From Flavobacteriales bacterium (lineage in GTDB: Bacteria; Bacteroidota; Bacteroidia; Flavobacteriales_D; Sanyastnellaceae), in NCBI GenBank assembly GCA_019694805.1, contig JAIBBG010000001.1:62001-126000 (forward strand): a stretch of DNA of 64,000 nucleotides, read 5' to 3'. Below the pieces are notes generated by a model, which saw only the letters and a program-made list of their open reading frames with translations, had not been told where the DNA came from and did no database searches. Positions 28,401-37,400 of this stretch are shown one piece after another. The translations under genes were made by a program, and so were the position numbers. The first letter of the stretch is position 1. Each line of letters opens with the position of its first letter.

Positions 28401-30993
28401 ATATGGTGATGGTTAAAACTGCCATGTCGCATGATAATGTTGCATCACAAGCCATGTAAGTGATTTCATCCACACCATTGAAATTGGCTTCGGGGGTGTA
28501 TGTGTATTCACCGTTTGAATCCAGGACAAATTCTCCATGCAGCGCGTCCTGAACCACAGTATAGGTCAGATTTTCAAGGTCCACATCCAAATCATTTTCT
28601 GCTACCGATCCTTGAAGTACATCATTCTCATATGTAACATTTGCGTCATCATTGGCCACAGGAATATCATTCACAGTAACGATACTCAAGGTTAGCACCG
28701 CCGCATCACATGCACCATCATCATCACAAGCTTCAAAAGTGATAAAGTCAATTCCATTATAATTATCAGCCGGTTCGTAGGTAAAAGTGCCATCATCATT
28801 GACCAACATGGTACCATGCATGGGCGGAGAAATCATCGCATAATGCAACACCACATCATCAATATCAACAACTGTATTGATGGCACCATTCAAAATGCCA
28901 TCTTCGATCAGGAATTCGTCCATGTCCGAAGCCACGGGAGGATCGTTTACAGCAGCTACTACAATAGAAACGTTTGCTGTATCGCATCCACCAGAAGCGT
29001 CGCATACAGCATATGTAGCGAGATCAGGGCCATTATAATTGAAATCAGGCACAAAGGAAAGTTGACCAACTGAGGTCAAGTTCATGGTACCGTGTTGAGG
29101 AGAAGTTATAATCGAGAATGACAGTGCTTCAGCTTCAATGTCTGAAGCATTGGTCGCAATATTGGAGTTATAAGTGATGTCTTCATTGGTATTTATGACA
29201 ATGTTCGCAAGCACTGGCACGTCATTCATTGGTTGCACATTCAATGTAAGTGTGCTCAAAAAGCAAACTGAACAAGGGTCACAACCATAATATGAAACCA
29301 CCTCCTGACCATACCAATCATCGTCGGGTGTGTACGTGAATACACCATCATCTGACAAATCGAGTGTACCATGTTCAGGAGAAGTGACAGTGAAATAGAA
29401 TATTTCTTCACCATCCGGTTCAATATCGTTGGTTCTTAAGTTTCCTGACAAGATTGAATCTTCATTGCCAGAAACTACATCGGCGTTAATCACTGGATTG
29501 TCATTGATCTCGATCACTTCGAGATTCAAGGTTCCATTGGTGCAAGCCATTGATGGATCGCAAACTTGATATGTGATCACTTGATAACCGGCGTAATTCT
29601 GACTTGGGTTAAATGTAAAAGTACCGTTAGCATTAAGGTTGAATGTTCCACCAGTAACTGAACTCACCAAGGAGTATGTCAATTCATCGCCATCAATATC
29701 CATGTCATTATCCAATGTACCACTTATGATTTCATCTTCATATCCGTAGTAATCATCGAGTACAGAAGTGGGTGGATCGTTAGAAGGAGTTACTGTCACA
29801 TAAACTGAAGAAGTATCGCATAGCAGAAATCCATCGCATACTTCTATCACAAAATAATCAGGACCATTGTAATTTCCGACAGGTGCATAAGTAATCGTTC
29901 CATCCACCGAAATGTTTGCGCTTCCATGCAAAGGAGTGGCATAAATGTCATAAGTAAGTGTAGCTGGAGTTTCATCCAGGTCATTGGAAGAAGCATCGTA
30001 GTTATTGCCGTTGCTATCTTCGATCACAGACATATTATCGTTCAAAGCAATTGGCGCATCATTGGCGTCCTGAACGTCGAGGTAAACAAAAGCAACAACA
30101 CATTGGCCTACCATATCACAAACCAAATACATGAAGTTATCCGTGCCATGAAAATCCTGGTCCGGAGAGTAGGTGAATGTTCCATCATTGTTCATCATCA
30201 CTACACCATGCGAGGGCGATGACAAGACAGAAAAAGTGAGTACATCTCCTTCCGGATCGGTTACAAGACCAGAAATGTCGCCATTATAATCAGTATCTTC
30301 AGTGAGTGTAAGTACAGGACTATTGGAAGCCACCGGTTCCTCATTATTGCCAACCACCGTAATATAAACTACAGCCGCAGCACAAGCACCACAAGGGTCA
30401 CACATCACATAATAAAATGAATCTGGGCCTGTATATCCAGGATCTGGAGTGTATTGAAAAGTACCATCCAGAAGCATGATGACATCTCCGTGCAAAGGAT
30501 TTGATGTATTCGCATAATCGTCAAAACCACTTACAGGGTCAGTCAAGTAATCCGGTTCAAAGTCGTTCAATGTGGCGTCACCAAATCTTGGTGTATCCAC
30601 TTCTACGAAAATGTAGTCATCAGAAGGTTGAGGTACGTTATTATGAAACTGAACATAAACCCAAATGGTATCTTGTGAACATTGATTGATTTGGTCGCAG
30701 ACCTGATATACAACAGCTTCATTTCCACCAGTCACATAGGGATCTGCAACAAAAATCCAAGTACCATCCGGGTTAACGGTCAATTCACCCAGCGCCGTTT
30801 CTTGGAGCAAGGTATATGTCAATGTAGAATTGGATGGATTCAGATCATTGTCTGATAGGTCTCCACTTACCGATTCACTGTCATAAGTAAATACTTCATC
30901 TTCTATGGCGGTCGGTGGAATTTGTGCAAAAGAGTATGGTGCCAACAATGACATCAAAACTGTGAAGCCAATCGCTTGAAACCTCTGTAACAT
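25417..30993 (-). CDS. Giant cadherin-like-repeat adhesin with SprB repeats and T9SS type A domain
   Basis: About 1858 residues from the ATG at 30993, which gives a normal signal peptide (MLQRFQAIGFTV... cut after SFAQ); starts at 31020 and 31047 are possible. It has sixteen repeats of about 90 residues plus one degenerate copy, each with a DGTFTYTPD-type strand, an xYNGxDxFTY segment and a C-D-x(3-5)-C pair. Then two SprB-type repeats (PVSCYGAANGSIDL and the AIDINIAGGVPPYTIAW segment) and finally a T9SS type A domain (SPNPFVQSF, DATGRVV). It is a secreted, surface-exposed adhesin. It is separated from the OmpA gene upstream by a terminator. Confidence 0.88.
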   Translation of the reverse strand: MLQRFQAIGFTVLMSLLAPYSFAQIPPTAIEDEVFTYDSESVSGDLSDNDLNPSNSTLTYTLLQETALGELTVNPDGTWIFVADPYVTGGNEAVVYQVCDQINQCSQDTIWVYVQFHNNVPQPSDDYIFVEVDTPRFGDATLNDFEPDYLTDPVSGFDDYANTSNPLHGDVIMLLDGTFQYTPDPGYTGPDSFYYVMCDPCGACAAAVVYITVVGNNEEPVASNSPVLTLTEDTDYNGDISGLVTDPEGDVLTFSVLSSPSHGVVMMNNDGTFTYSPDQDFHGTDNFMYLVCDMVGQCVVAFVYLDVQDANDAPIALNDNMSVIEDSNGNNYDASSNDLDETPATLTYDIYATPLHGSANISVDGTITYAPVGNYNGPDYFVIEVCDGFLLCDTSSVYVTVTPSNDPPTSVLDDYYGYEDEIISGTLDNDMDIDGDELTYSLVSSVTGGTFNLNANGTFTFNPSQNYAGYQVITYQVCDPSMACTNGTLNLEVIEINDNPVINADVVSGNEDSILSGNLRTNDIEPDGEEIFYFTVTSPEHGTLDLSDDGVFTYTPDDDWYGQEVVSYYGCDPCSVCFLSTLTLNVQPMNDVPVLANIVINTNEDITYNSNIATNASDIEAEALSFSIITSPQHGTMNLTSVGQLSFVPDFNYNGPDLATYAVCDASGGCDTANVSIVVAAVNDPPVASDMDEFLIEDGILNGAINTVVDIDDVVLHYAMISPPMHGTMLVNDDGTFTYEPADNYNGIDFITFEACDDDGACDAAVLTLSIVTVNDIPVANDDANVTYENDVLQGSVAENDLDVDLENLTYTVVQDALHGEFVLDSNGEYTYTPEANFNGVDEITYMACDATLSCDMAVLTITIFPVNTAPTAGDASFNTNEDVAISNNLNAFISDVEGGVMEFSTMLQPIHGTLVFNINGSFTYTPALNYNGPDQFTYQVCDTGDACDQAVVNINISAQNDAPNVADEEEDILEDGAYMGNVAANDSDVENDELTYQLISPPASGNATMDGAGNLTYTPIDDFFGDVMMVYEACDAADCTQGEIIIHVAPVNDAPVAQNDNYSALEDVVLNANVSMNDTDIDDVTLNYTLISDVSNGTLNLALNGSFSYLADQNFNGNDSFTYQVCDNGDLCSTAVVNIVVDSFNDLPVAGDDVFNLEEDQIFTGVLWENDVDPENTTLTYSVSIDAEHGNIELNSDGSFTYTPDMDFFGQDNIVISVCDALDGCVTSDMRVLISPVNDLPEAIGEAWTLDEDDVLNANVSGNDTDVESLLLEYNVVASVSHGILSFGQDGAFTYSPDGDYYGEDNFTYEVCDDDNGCSQATVNLMILPMSDNPVAGNEYVHVLEDTFGTGDLATNDFDADNDVLSYSVLTPPFHGEFILDIDGQYTYTPEPDYSGMDSVYYNVCDPTNMCDIAKIVFEVDFGNDTPIAFDDAIELEQDSQYSGTVADNDVEPDGEVLYYTLYLDNSNGIFSLAENGSFTYIPNDGVTGTFSVTYYACDPCGVCDAGVLTIVVVPIGEGNTAPVAFNVTQDVCMGGSVSVDLDSYVGDIQDVDANLHFTVEQPSHGIMTFDETTHIMEYLADTDNTSDVSLGFTVCDNGLVPLCTSALINLQLQAIVSPEVASVSVHPVSCYGAANGSIDLNMQSGQSGLSYLWSNEAVSEDIENLTPGDYSVIISNDENCAGTTTLEFTIEEPALLEATLVASSNINDAGNGAIDINIAGGVPPYTIAWTGPDGFSSQNEDVSDLLATGIYNAVVSDSLGCSDDIQIEITGLNEHIAFDFIVSPNPFVQSFTIKPAKMSSHLISYQITDATGRVVRDVKVNGNAAFTVDASELSSGCYQLRLNTGEGAEVISLIKQ
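25675..26140 (-). repeat. Two SprB-type repeats
   Basis: Coding for two homologous units: one with PVSCYGAANGSIDLN and LTPGDYSVIISND, the second with GNGAIDINIAGGVPPYTI and LLATGIYNAVVSDS. This is the core of the SprB repeat family found in gliding-motility adhesins. Confidence 0.7.
26150..30910 (-). repeat. Array of 16-17 cadherin-like (VCBS/Ig-type) repeats
   Basis: Protein-level tandem repeats of about 90 residues (270-290 bp) encoded on the minus strand. DNA identity between copies is low, so the array is old. Each copy has a Cys pair in the C-terminal strand. The last copy is degenerate. Confidence 0.85.
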
Positions 30994-31205
30994 CTTGTCC
31001 GAATAAAAATTCCTTATCATAAAACGTATTCTGGTTAAAATCCGCACCTATACGTTAAAACACGGATTTTGTTCTGGTGTTTTGAGCCTGATACACCCAT
31101 GATTTCGCATACCCGCCCTATGAATTCACAAAGTTATGATAATCAAGGTAAAACAAAAGCTAAAACAAGGCTTTTCACAGACCTGATACTGGTCAGAAGG
31201 GTTGC

Positions 31206-31233
31206 AAAAAAAAGCCACCTGAAGGTGGCTTTT
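31206..31233 (-). terminator. Intrinsic terminator after the OmpA/PD40 gene
   Basis: Perfect 10-bp stem AAAAGCCACC / GGTGGCTTTT (31210-31219, 31224-31233) with a 4-nt loop. Read on the minus strand it is followed by an eight-T run. It ends the adhesin-PorP-OmpA unit and separates it from the second adhesin. Confidence 0.85.
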
Positions 31234-31271
31234 CCTGAACAAAACAGGCGGATCAGTGATCCGGCTAGATC

Positions 31272-33419
31272 TTACATGGAGAGAATTTTGAACTCAGTAC
31301 GTCGATTTTCCTCGTGTTCCTTATCCGTACATTCAACACCATTAACGCACTTATTGAGCACCTCTTTTTCACCGTAACCTTTGGCAATCAATCGATTAGA
31401 GTCGATACCTTTGCTGGCGATGTATTTCACGGCACTTTTAGCGCGATTGTCAGATAATTTGAGATTGTATTCGTCTTTTCCGCGTGAATCTGTATGTGAT
31501 CGCAGTTCTATCTTCATCGTAGGATATTTCTGAAGGATCGCCACAACTTTATCCAATTCAATGGCAGCATCCGGACGAATATCAGACTTGTTGTAGTCGT
31601 AGTAGATGTTTTCGATACGGATCACGTCTCCTTTGCACAACATTGGGATATCCACTTTGATGTCTTTGGTTCCTGTAATTTTATATGTTGTGAAGAATTC
31701 TTTAGGTTCACCACAATCCTTTTTAGATGTTTTCAATTCGTACTCACAATCCAATTCCAAATTGTCAGCTTTGAAATTTCCATTGGCATCAGTCACCAAT
31801 GTGATTTCTTTACCATTGGTCTTATTGAGCAATGTAACATTCTGATTGGCCAAAGGAGATTTATCGTCTGCGTTGAATACCCTACCACTGAGGTTGGCGA
31901 TATTGACAATCACTGGTATCTTTTTCAATTGCAGTTTTACTTCAGCTCCTGTGGCAGCAGCAGCGGACAATTGTGTGTTTGAAAGGGTTGAATTGCTTTC
32001 ATTGTATTTTTCTTTCACAGCCTTGAATTCATAACTGCGCAAAGGATTCAAGCACTTGGTGAATTTGCCCGATTCGTCAGTGATGACTCCTTCGATTTCA
32101 GTTCCGTTTTCAAAAATTTTCACCTGAGCTTCTTTCAATGGTTCTCCAGATTCCTGATCAACCACAGTAACTGTGGCATTGGTACAAACTTTAGAGAAGA
32201 AATAGATATCATCATCCAGAGGGTTGTTTTTTCTATTGCTGCTGAAATAACCAGATTTAGTAGTTGGATTGTAGGTGATACCAAAATCATCAAAAGATGT
32301 ATTGAGTGGTGACCCCATGTTTTCAGGCTTGCCATTGCTCATTTCAAACAAATCGAAACCACCTATACCGGGAAGTCCGTCAGAAGCAAACATCAATACA
32401 TTTTCTTCGGAAATAAATGGGAAGACTTCATTGCCTGGCGTATTCACTTTGTTGCCCATATTCACCGGGTTTGTCCAGGTTGTTCCATTCCAATCGGTCT
32501 TCCAGATGTCCATTCCACCTTGTCCGCCAGGCATATCCGATGAGAAATACATGATCTTGCCATCTGCGCTCAAGGAAGGATGCATGCATGAATATTGATC
32601 ACTATTGAACGGAAATGGTATTTCGATTCCCCATGCTTTGTCACCCTTTACCGAATGGTAAATTTTCATTCTTACAACTTCTTTATCGTCCTTTTTCACT
32701 TTACCATCTTCAATATTATTTCTGGTGAAATACATCTGCTTACCATCTTTACTAAAACAAACCGGACCATCATGGTATTTAGTCTGTAGGTCATTAGCAA
32801 ACAAAGTTGCAGGGCCGAAACTTGCATCACTTCCATTCGCCTGATATAGTCTATAAAACTGCTTACCAGTCCATGAATGAGAATAGTCCATCCACTCCAC
32901 ATTTTTGCGATTGGATGTAAACACTACACCACCGTTGTATGTCACCGCACAGAAATCAGATTCTTTTGAATTGAGATTGGTTGGCTTCACATCATATGCT
33001 CCGCTTCTGGCCATAATGGCGGATAAATTATCAATACCAGCTTTGAGATTCGTACCACGAACATCGCCAGAGTCCATTGATTTGAACTTTTCAAGTTGAG
33101 TTTTTGCTTCGGGATACTTCTCATTTTGCATGAGGGCTTCCGCATAATAAAGCGTATTCACGGCTGGACTTCCGGGTATGGAAGCTGCCACGGCATACAC
33201 TCTCTCTGCGTTTTTGGAGTCCCTCAGGAAACGGTAACAATCTCCCAATTTCGACCAGGTCTCAATTGATACACTGTCGTTCTTTGCGGATCTTTCGTAT
33301 GCTGCAGCAGCCTTTTTGTAGGCTAATCTGTCGTAGTGTTTGTTACCAGCCTTTACTTGTGCATTGACGAATGCAACAGAGGCAAGTACAACAATGAAAG
33401 CGAGGAAATATTTTTTCAT
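31272..33419 (-). CDS. OmpA-family protein with TPR and PD40 repeats (T9SS PorE-like)
   Basis: 715 residues, signal peptide MKKYFLAFIVVLASVAFVNA. Order: TPR-like helices (about residues 25-130), PD40 beta-propeller blades (about 190-400, for example GKIMYFSSDMPGGQGG), two carboxypeptidase-regulatory-like beta domains (about 425-500 and 515-595) and a C-terminal OmpA peptidoglycan-binding domain (about 600-715, with IELRSHTDSRG and NRRTEF). This is the architecture of T9SS-associated periplasmic proteins such as PorE. It probably links an outer-membrane complex to peptidoglycan. Only 15 bp separate it from the PorP/SprF gene upstream. Confidence 0.92.
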   Translation of the reverse strand: MKKYFLAFIVVLASVAFVNAQVKAGNKHYDRLAYKKAAAAYERSAKNDSVSIETWSKLGDCYRFLRDSKNAERVYAVAASIPGSPAVNTLYYAEALMQNEKYPEAKTQLEKFKSMDSGDVRGTNLKAGIDNLSAIMARSGAYDVKPTNLNSKESDFCAVTYNGGVVFTSNRKNVEWMDYSHSWTGKQFYRLYQANGSDASFGPATLFANDLQTKYHDGPVCFSKDGKQMYFTRNNIEDGKVKKDDKEVVRMKIYHSVKGDKAWGIEIPFPFNSDQYSCMHPSLSADGKIMYFSSDMPGGQGGMDIWKTDWNGTTWTNPVNMGNKVNTPGNEVFPFISEENVLMFASDGLPGIGGFDLFEMSNGKPENMGSPLNTSFDDFGITYNPTTKSGYFSSNRKNNPLDDDIYFFSKVCTNATVTVVDQESGEPLKEAQVKIFENGTEIEGVITDESGKFTKCLNPLRSYEFKAVKEKYNESNSTLSNTQLSAAAATGAEVKLQLKKIPVIVNIANLSGRVFNADDKSPLANQNVTLLNKTNGKEITLVTDANGNFKADNLELDCEYELKTSKKDCGEPKEFFTTYKITGTKDIKVDIPMLCKGDVIRIENIYYDYNKSDIRPDAAIELDKVVAILQKYPTMKIELRSHTDSRGKDEYNLKLSDNRAKSAVKYIASKGIDSNRLIAKGYGEKEVLNKCVNGVECTDKEHEENRRTEFKILSM

Positions 33420-33434
33420 GATGCCGTTTGCAGA

Positions 33435-34400
33435 TTAGAAGTAACGCGGAGTAATTACTTTGTCTTTTGAGTAATTGAAATCATACCCCAACATGATTTC
33501 ATGTGAACCTGTATTAAAGTCTTGAAGTGCGGAAAGAGAATAGTCGTAGCTATACCCAAGTCGCAATTGGCGGGTAATGTTTGCTCCAAGTAACATAGCC
33601 ACAGCATCACCAGTTCTGTAAGATAGACCCGCCCATATGAACTCGTTGAAGAGTGCGTTAGCGCTCAAATCGAGTTCGAGAGGTGCACCACTCACGGTCT
33701 TCAACATCAGGTTTGGACGAAGTTTAACGGTTGGCGCAATATCGAATACAGAACCTGCAGTAATGAAGTAGTGAAAATCGTTCATGCTCAAAGTATTCTT
33801 CACTTCTCCGGTTCCATTGGATACATCCAGTCTGTTCTTCAGCATCCTTGGAATGGAAAAACCAACGTACCATTTTGGTGCCGTGTAGAATGCACCAAAA
33901 CCGAAATTTGGTGCAGACTTTTTACCCGTACTCATCATGAATTGGTTATCCGCCTGCAGATTGAGGTTGGCGAGATTTTCGCTCAGGCTTACCATACCGA
34001 GTTGCAAACCGAAGCTCAATGTATTGTTCTCCATTTGTATGCGGTAGGCACCATTAAGATTAACACCGGTACGATTGCTCACACCGATTTTATCGTTCAT
34101 GATAGAAATACCAGCTCCGAGTTTCTGCTGCATCAAAGGCGCATGCAACGACGCGGTGATGGTTGAAGGTGCACCATCGAGGCCAACCCATTGTTCACGG
34201 TAGAACGCTGTTGTGCTCAAACATTCCCTTGATCCAGCATATGCAGGATTAATGACAAGTTCATTGAACATGTATTGCGTGAACATCGGATCGAATTGCG
34301 CTTCTGCAGTTGCTGTGAGCGAAATGGCCAGCGCCAATACGATGTATTTGCGGATTGATTGATATGTTTTCATCATTGTCATCTTCTTGAATGAATACAT
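33435..34400 (-). CDS. PorP/SprF family type IX secretion membrane protein
   Basis: 321 residues at the first ATG (34400); an ATG at 34373 gives a tighter signal peptide (TYQSIRKYIVLALAIS). Mature protein begins with the family signature FDPMFTQYMFNELVINPAY and continues as an outer-membrane beta-barrel-like sequence, ending in YDFNYS and PRYF strands. In Flavobacterium, SprF is needed for SprB to reach the surface, and PorP is an outer-membrane part of the type IX complex that interacts with type B sorting domains. Its position just after the giant adhesin (7 bp gap) fits a dedicated exporter partner. Confidence 0.93.
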   Translation of the reverse strand: MYSFKKMTMMKTYQSIRKYIVLALAISLTATAEAQFDPMFTQYMFNELVINPAYAGSRECLSTTAFYREQWVGLDGAPSTITASLHAPLMQQKLGAGISIMNDKIGVSNRTGVNLNGAYRIQMENNTLSFGLQLGMVSLSENLANLNLQADNQFMMSTGKKSAPNFGFGAFYTAPKWYVGFSIPRMLKNRLDVSNGTGEVKNTLSMNDFHYFITAGSVFDIAPTVKLRPNLMLKTVSGAPLELDLSANALFNEFIWAGLSYRTGDAVAMLLGANITRQLRLGYSYDYSLSALQDFNTGSHEIMLGYDFNYSKDKVITPRYF

Positions 34401-34407
34401 GGTTTAA

Positions 34408-37400
34408 TTACTTGTTCTCGTATTTAATCACGATATAACCAGATACAACTTTTTGTTCCGCGTTAGGATTGAGGACAGATGGTCCTGGATCCAAAACGTA
34501 GAAGTATGTTCCTTCCGGAACTCTAGAACCAGATACAACTCCTCCTGCAGTGGTGGTTCCATTCCATTCTTCATTTGAAGTGTAGCCATCCTTTTCATAA
34601 ACGATGTTACCCCATCTGTTGAAGATCTTCAAGTTGTTGGCAGGATAAGAATCGATGTTTTCAATCGTGAATGTATCGTTTGTACCATCACCATTTGGCG
34701 AGAAGCCGGCAGGTACCACCAGAACATCATCAGGTTGTGCAACGATGATGATGGTCACAGTTGCAGTCACACATGGCTCACCGCTTGGATCACAAGCCTG
34801 ATAAGTGAAGTCATCGAAGCCGTTGTAATTTGGATCTGGTATGTAGGTGAAGGTACCATCTTCATTCATGATCAGTGTTCCATGATCCGGACCATCAATT
34901 ACTGTATAAATGTAACCTTCGGTATCATTGTCATTATCACTTACATCTCCATCGAATGACACGTCTTCATCCGTGGTGTATTGATCGTTTTCAGCATGAG
35001 GATCAAGTACAGGAAGTACGTTAATCACGACAGTGACGGTGACAGTAACACCTCCAGCATCAGTGATCTGATAGGTGAATGTATCGGTACCGAAGAAGTC
35101 AGTGTCTGGAATGTAAGTAAATGTGCCATCTGCATTGAGGACAAGCACACCATTGTCTACATCATCGAGAACGATGTAAGTCAGGTTATCGCCATCCACA
35201 TCTGAATCGTTGATGCTTACATCACCATCCAAAGTGGTGTCTTCATTGATGGTATATTCATCATCCAAACCAACTGGAGCATCATTGATTGGTATTACAT
35301 TGATGATTACTGTAACAGTATCGCAGTTTCCGTCATCGTCACATACCTGATAGGTAAATGAATCTTGTCCATTGAAGTTTGGATCAGGGACGTAAGTAAA
35401 TGTACCGTCGGCATTCAAGGTCAACGTACCGTTATTCACATCTGTTACGAGTGTGTAAGTCAGAGCGTCTCCATCGAGATCCGAATCGTTGGTGCTTACA
35501 TCAGCGAACAAAATTCCATCTTCATCCACATTGAATGTATCATCAACACCAACAGGTGCGGTGTTCAATTCCTGAACATTGATGAATACAGTTGCTGTAT
35601 CGCAACCTTCTGCGTCGCATGCTTCATAGGTGAATGAATCACTGCCGAAGAATCCTGCATCAGGCACATAAGTGAATGTGCCGTCTGCGTTTAAGGTTAC
35701 ACTACCATTGGTAGTTGAAGTTACCAGTGTGTTGGTCAAATTATCGCCATCAGGATCCACATCATTCTGGCTTACATCACCATTCAGGGTAGTGTCTTCG
35801 GTTGTTGTATAGTTGTCATCCACAGCATCAGGGAGATCATTGATCGGACTTATTTCAATAGTCACGATGGCCTGATCACAACTGTTGCCATCACACGCTT
35901 CATAAACGAAGGTATCAGTACCGAAGAAATCCGGATTAGGTGTGTAGGTATAAGTTCCATCGCTGTTCAGCACCACTGTACCATTCGCAGGAGGTGTAAT
36001 GAGGTTAAATGTCAGTGGATCTCCTTCTGGGTCGCTGTCATTTGAGCTGACGTCACCTCCCACCACATCATCCTCTTCACCTGTATTGGTGTCGTCCACT
36101 GCGATGGGTGAATCATTCACTGGAACAACATTGATGGATACAGTACCAAAATCACATAAGCCATTGTCGTCGCAAACAGAATATTCAAACTGATCTGGTC
36201 CGATATATCCAGGATCCGGGGTATAGGTGAAAGTTCCATCAGCATTCATAACAACAGTGCCATTGGAAGCATCTGCGAACAGGGTGAATGTGAGTGGATC
36301 ATTTTCCGGATCTGTATCGTTGTCAGAAACATCTCCATTCAATGTCGCATTTTCATCTACGGTGTAATTGTCATCCACAGCAATCGGCTCTTCGTTGATC
36401 GGAACAACGGTAATGAATACCGTAGCATCGTCACATTGGTTGTCAGGATCACAAGCCGTATAAGTGAATGAATCATCGCCAAGATATCCTGCATCTGGAG
36501 TATATGTATAAGAACCATCTGCATTGAAGATGAGGGTACCATTGAGAGGTCCGTCGATCAATGTAAACGTCAACACATCACCATCCGCATCGGTATCATT
36601 GAAGCCTGCAAATCCATTGATAAAATCATTTTCGTTGACTTCTACAACGTCGTCTTCAGCAATTGGTGAATCCGGAACCGGATTAACCACAATCGTCACA
36701 TTGGCAGTATCACAGAATACGAGCACGTCGCATACTACATAAGTAAAGCCATCCGTGCCATTAAAATCAGGATTAGGTGTATAAGTGAATGTACCATCAC
36801 CATTGAACGTCAGAACACCATTCTGTACGTCTGTGTCTATAGAGTATGTAAGTACGTCACCATCTGCGTCGCTGTCATTTTCACTTACATTACCATTTAG
36901 AATACCGTCTTCATCAACATCGTATTCATCATCTACAGCAACAGGAGCAGTATTATCTGGTATAACATTGATAATAACCATCGTTACTGGAGAGCACCCA
37001 TCCGTCGGATCACAAGAAACATAAGTGAATGAGGCAATACCCGTAAAGCCGGCATTTGGAGTAAATGTAAATGAACCATCAATATTGAGTACAATTGAAC
37101 CACTCGTAGGTCCGTCAATCAAGGTAACCGTAACCGCATCACCATCCACTTCCAGATCATTATCTGTCACATTACCATTCAGGATGTTGTCCTCAAGAAC
37201 AGTATAGAAGTCCTCAACTGCTTGAGGAGCGTCGTTGACAGGATTCACTACGATTGTAACTGTAGCTACATCACATGCTGCGAATGGATCGCAAGCACTG
37301 TATGTAAATGAATCGGTACCATTAAAGTTTGGATCAGGAGTATAAGTGAATGTTCCATCAGCATTTAATACCAAAGTACCATTCGCTACATCAGAGACAA

